Positions 23,871-24,443 of a stretch of DNA of 24,443 nt are shown here, in pieces (position 1 is the first letter of the stretch; every line of letters begins with the position of its first letter). Both the position numbers and the translations under genes were made by a program. This DNA comes from Actinobacteria bacterium UBA5176 (GTDB lineage Bacteria > Actinomycetota > UBA4738): positions 6,088 to 30,530 of the forward strand of contig DHWS01000020.1 in assembly GCA_002413305.1 (NCBI GenBank), written 5' to 3'. The notes beneath the pieces were generated by a model that saw only the letters and a list, made by a program, of their open reading frames with translations, ran no database searches and was not told the DNA's origin.

Positions 23871-24154
23871 GCTGGCCGCGGATCTACGTCTTCCGCGATG
23901 CGGAGGGCGAGCCGGGCGGCTGGTACGTCTCGGCCGAGTGCCTCGGGTGGCATGAGGCCGAAGACCTCGTGGGCCTCGTTCGCGATCCGGTGGCTTTCGA
24001 GGTCGAGTCGGTCCCGTCCGAGCTGGCCGGCGCGGTACAGGCCTGGCAGCGGGATGCTCGCCGAGTCGCCGAGGGCGCGGCGAGGGTGACGGATGCCGAT
24101 TCTCTCGCCGAGGGCGAGACGGTGGAAAACCAGGTCTGGGTGTCTAATGAGTGA
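23867..24154 (+). CDS. Hypothetical protein following the integrase
   Basis: A 95-aa protein starting at GTG 23867, which overlaps the integrase stop in the coupled pattern GTGA. It has a compact alpha/beta start (WPRIYVFRDAEGEPGGWYVS), a hydrophobic-acidic middle, and an Ala/Arg/Glu-rich helical end. No family is recognised. The longer open frame back to 23432 is integrase shadow. The overlap suggests an operon with the recombinase. Confidence 0.55.
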   Translation: MSWPRIYVFRDAEGEPGGWYVSAECLGWHEAEDLVGLVRDPVAFEVESVPSELAGAVQAWQRDARRVAEGAARVTDADSLAEGETVENQVWVSNE

Positions 24155-24281
24155 GGGGATGGTCCTCGCGGTGGACGTCGGGACGGATCGGATCGTCGCG
24201 ACGATCCACGTCGGCGGTGTTCCGGTCGGCATCGCCACCGGACCTGACGGCGCCCCCTGGGTGGCCGCCCAAGGCTCGTAA
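24147..24281 (+). CDS. Single beta-propeller blade (YVTN/NHL-like) mini-ORF, probable gene remnant
   Basis: A 44-codon frame from ATG 24147, overlapping the upstream stop by 8 nt. DRIVATIHVGGVPVGIATGP followed by WVA is the blade pattern of YVTN/virginiamycin-B-lyase-like propellers. A propeller needs about five to eight blades and only one is present. It is most likely the remainder of a longer protein, perhaps the propeller tail of a Ser/Thr kinase like the one that seems to begin at 24390. A real small protein is less likely. Confidence 0.5.
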   Translation: MSEGMVLAVDVGTDRIVATIHVGGVPVGIATGPDGAPWVAAQGS

Positions 24282-24389
24282 GCGATCGCCGAACCTTCGT
24301 CTGGACGAGCGTGGTACTCGCCCTTCTCTACTCCGGAGCACTCCCGGGTCTGGCGTACACCCTCCCTCGTCGTGTACAACAGCCCCACC

Positions 24390-24443
24390 ATGGCCACCGA
24401 CTCCCGGATCGGCTCCGAGCTGGCCGGCTACCGGATCGAGGGG
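24390..24443 (+). CDS. Probable Ser/Thr protein kinase, first 18 codons (runs off right edge)
   Basis: ATG 24390 opens MATDSRIGSELAGYRIEG. The phrase IGSELAGYRIEG is the usual lead into the glycine-rich loop of actinobacterial Hanks-type kinases, but the loop itself lies beyond the window, so the call rests on a short match. TACAAC at 24375-24380 is a possible -10 with a 9-nt gap. The 108 nt between 24282 and 24389 show no gene. Confidence 0.5.
   Translation, partial: MATDSRIGSELAGYRIEG

Overview
The window looks like a chromosomal segment of a high-GC Actinomycetota bacterium, probably an uncultured lineage. Three things point that way: the gene order cysM-murI-Rv1339-like phosphodiesterase-rph-rdgB, which matches the Mycobacterium tuberculosis Rv1336-Rv1341 block minus the rhomboid gene; a Mec/CysO thiocarboxylate cysteine pathway; and frequent GTG starts with TAnnnT -10 boxes lying only 6-9 nt from the start codon, as in leaderless actinobacterial genes. 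I cannot name the class or species.

Region 1 (1-3075, minus strand) holds an Eis-type acetyltransferase, an MBL-fold hydrolase and the N-terminal part of an AidB-type acyl-CoA dehydrogenase that runs off the left edge. Region 2 (3210-7939, plus) holds a class I methyltransferase, a CPBP intramembrane protease, a large double beta-propeller lipoprotein and selD. The selD gene is itself a selenoprotein gene: an in-frame TGA at 6923-6925 replaces the catalytic cysteine codon and is followed by SECIS-like hairpins. Annotated conventionally it would be truncated to 313 codons or called a pseudogene.

Region 3 (8000-9574, plus) is a compact JAMM peptidase / E1-like enzyme / CysO-like sulfur-carrier operon for protein-thiocarboxylate cysteine synthesis. 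The E1 lacks the rhodanese domain that mycobacterial MoeZ carries. Its partner cysM lies 7.3 kb away. Region 4 (9865-16885) fills that gap with a GcvT-family protein, a Rieske ferredoxin, a hypothetical protein, an isonitrile-hydratase-like DJ-1 protein, two tandem PYROXD2/CrtI-like flavoproteins and a DUF2277 protein. Region 5 (16894-22488, plus) is cysM, murI, the Rv1339-like phosphodiesterase, rph, rdgB and a DUF885 metallopeptidase-like gene.

Region 6 (22514 to the right edge) is accessory DNA. A 57-nt 3' fragment of a tRNA-Leu(TAG) gene, with no 5' half, marks an integration boundary. Beyond it lie paired 9-bp repeats one helical turn apart, a tyrosine recombinase catalytic domain with no visible start or N-terminal domain, small unrecognised ORFs, a lone beta-propeller blade, and the first 18 codons of a probable Ser/Thr protein kinase.
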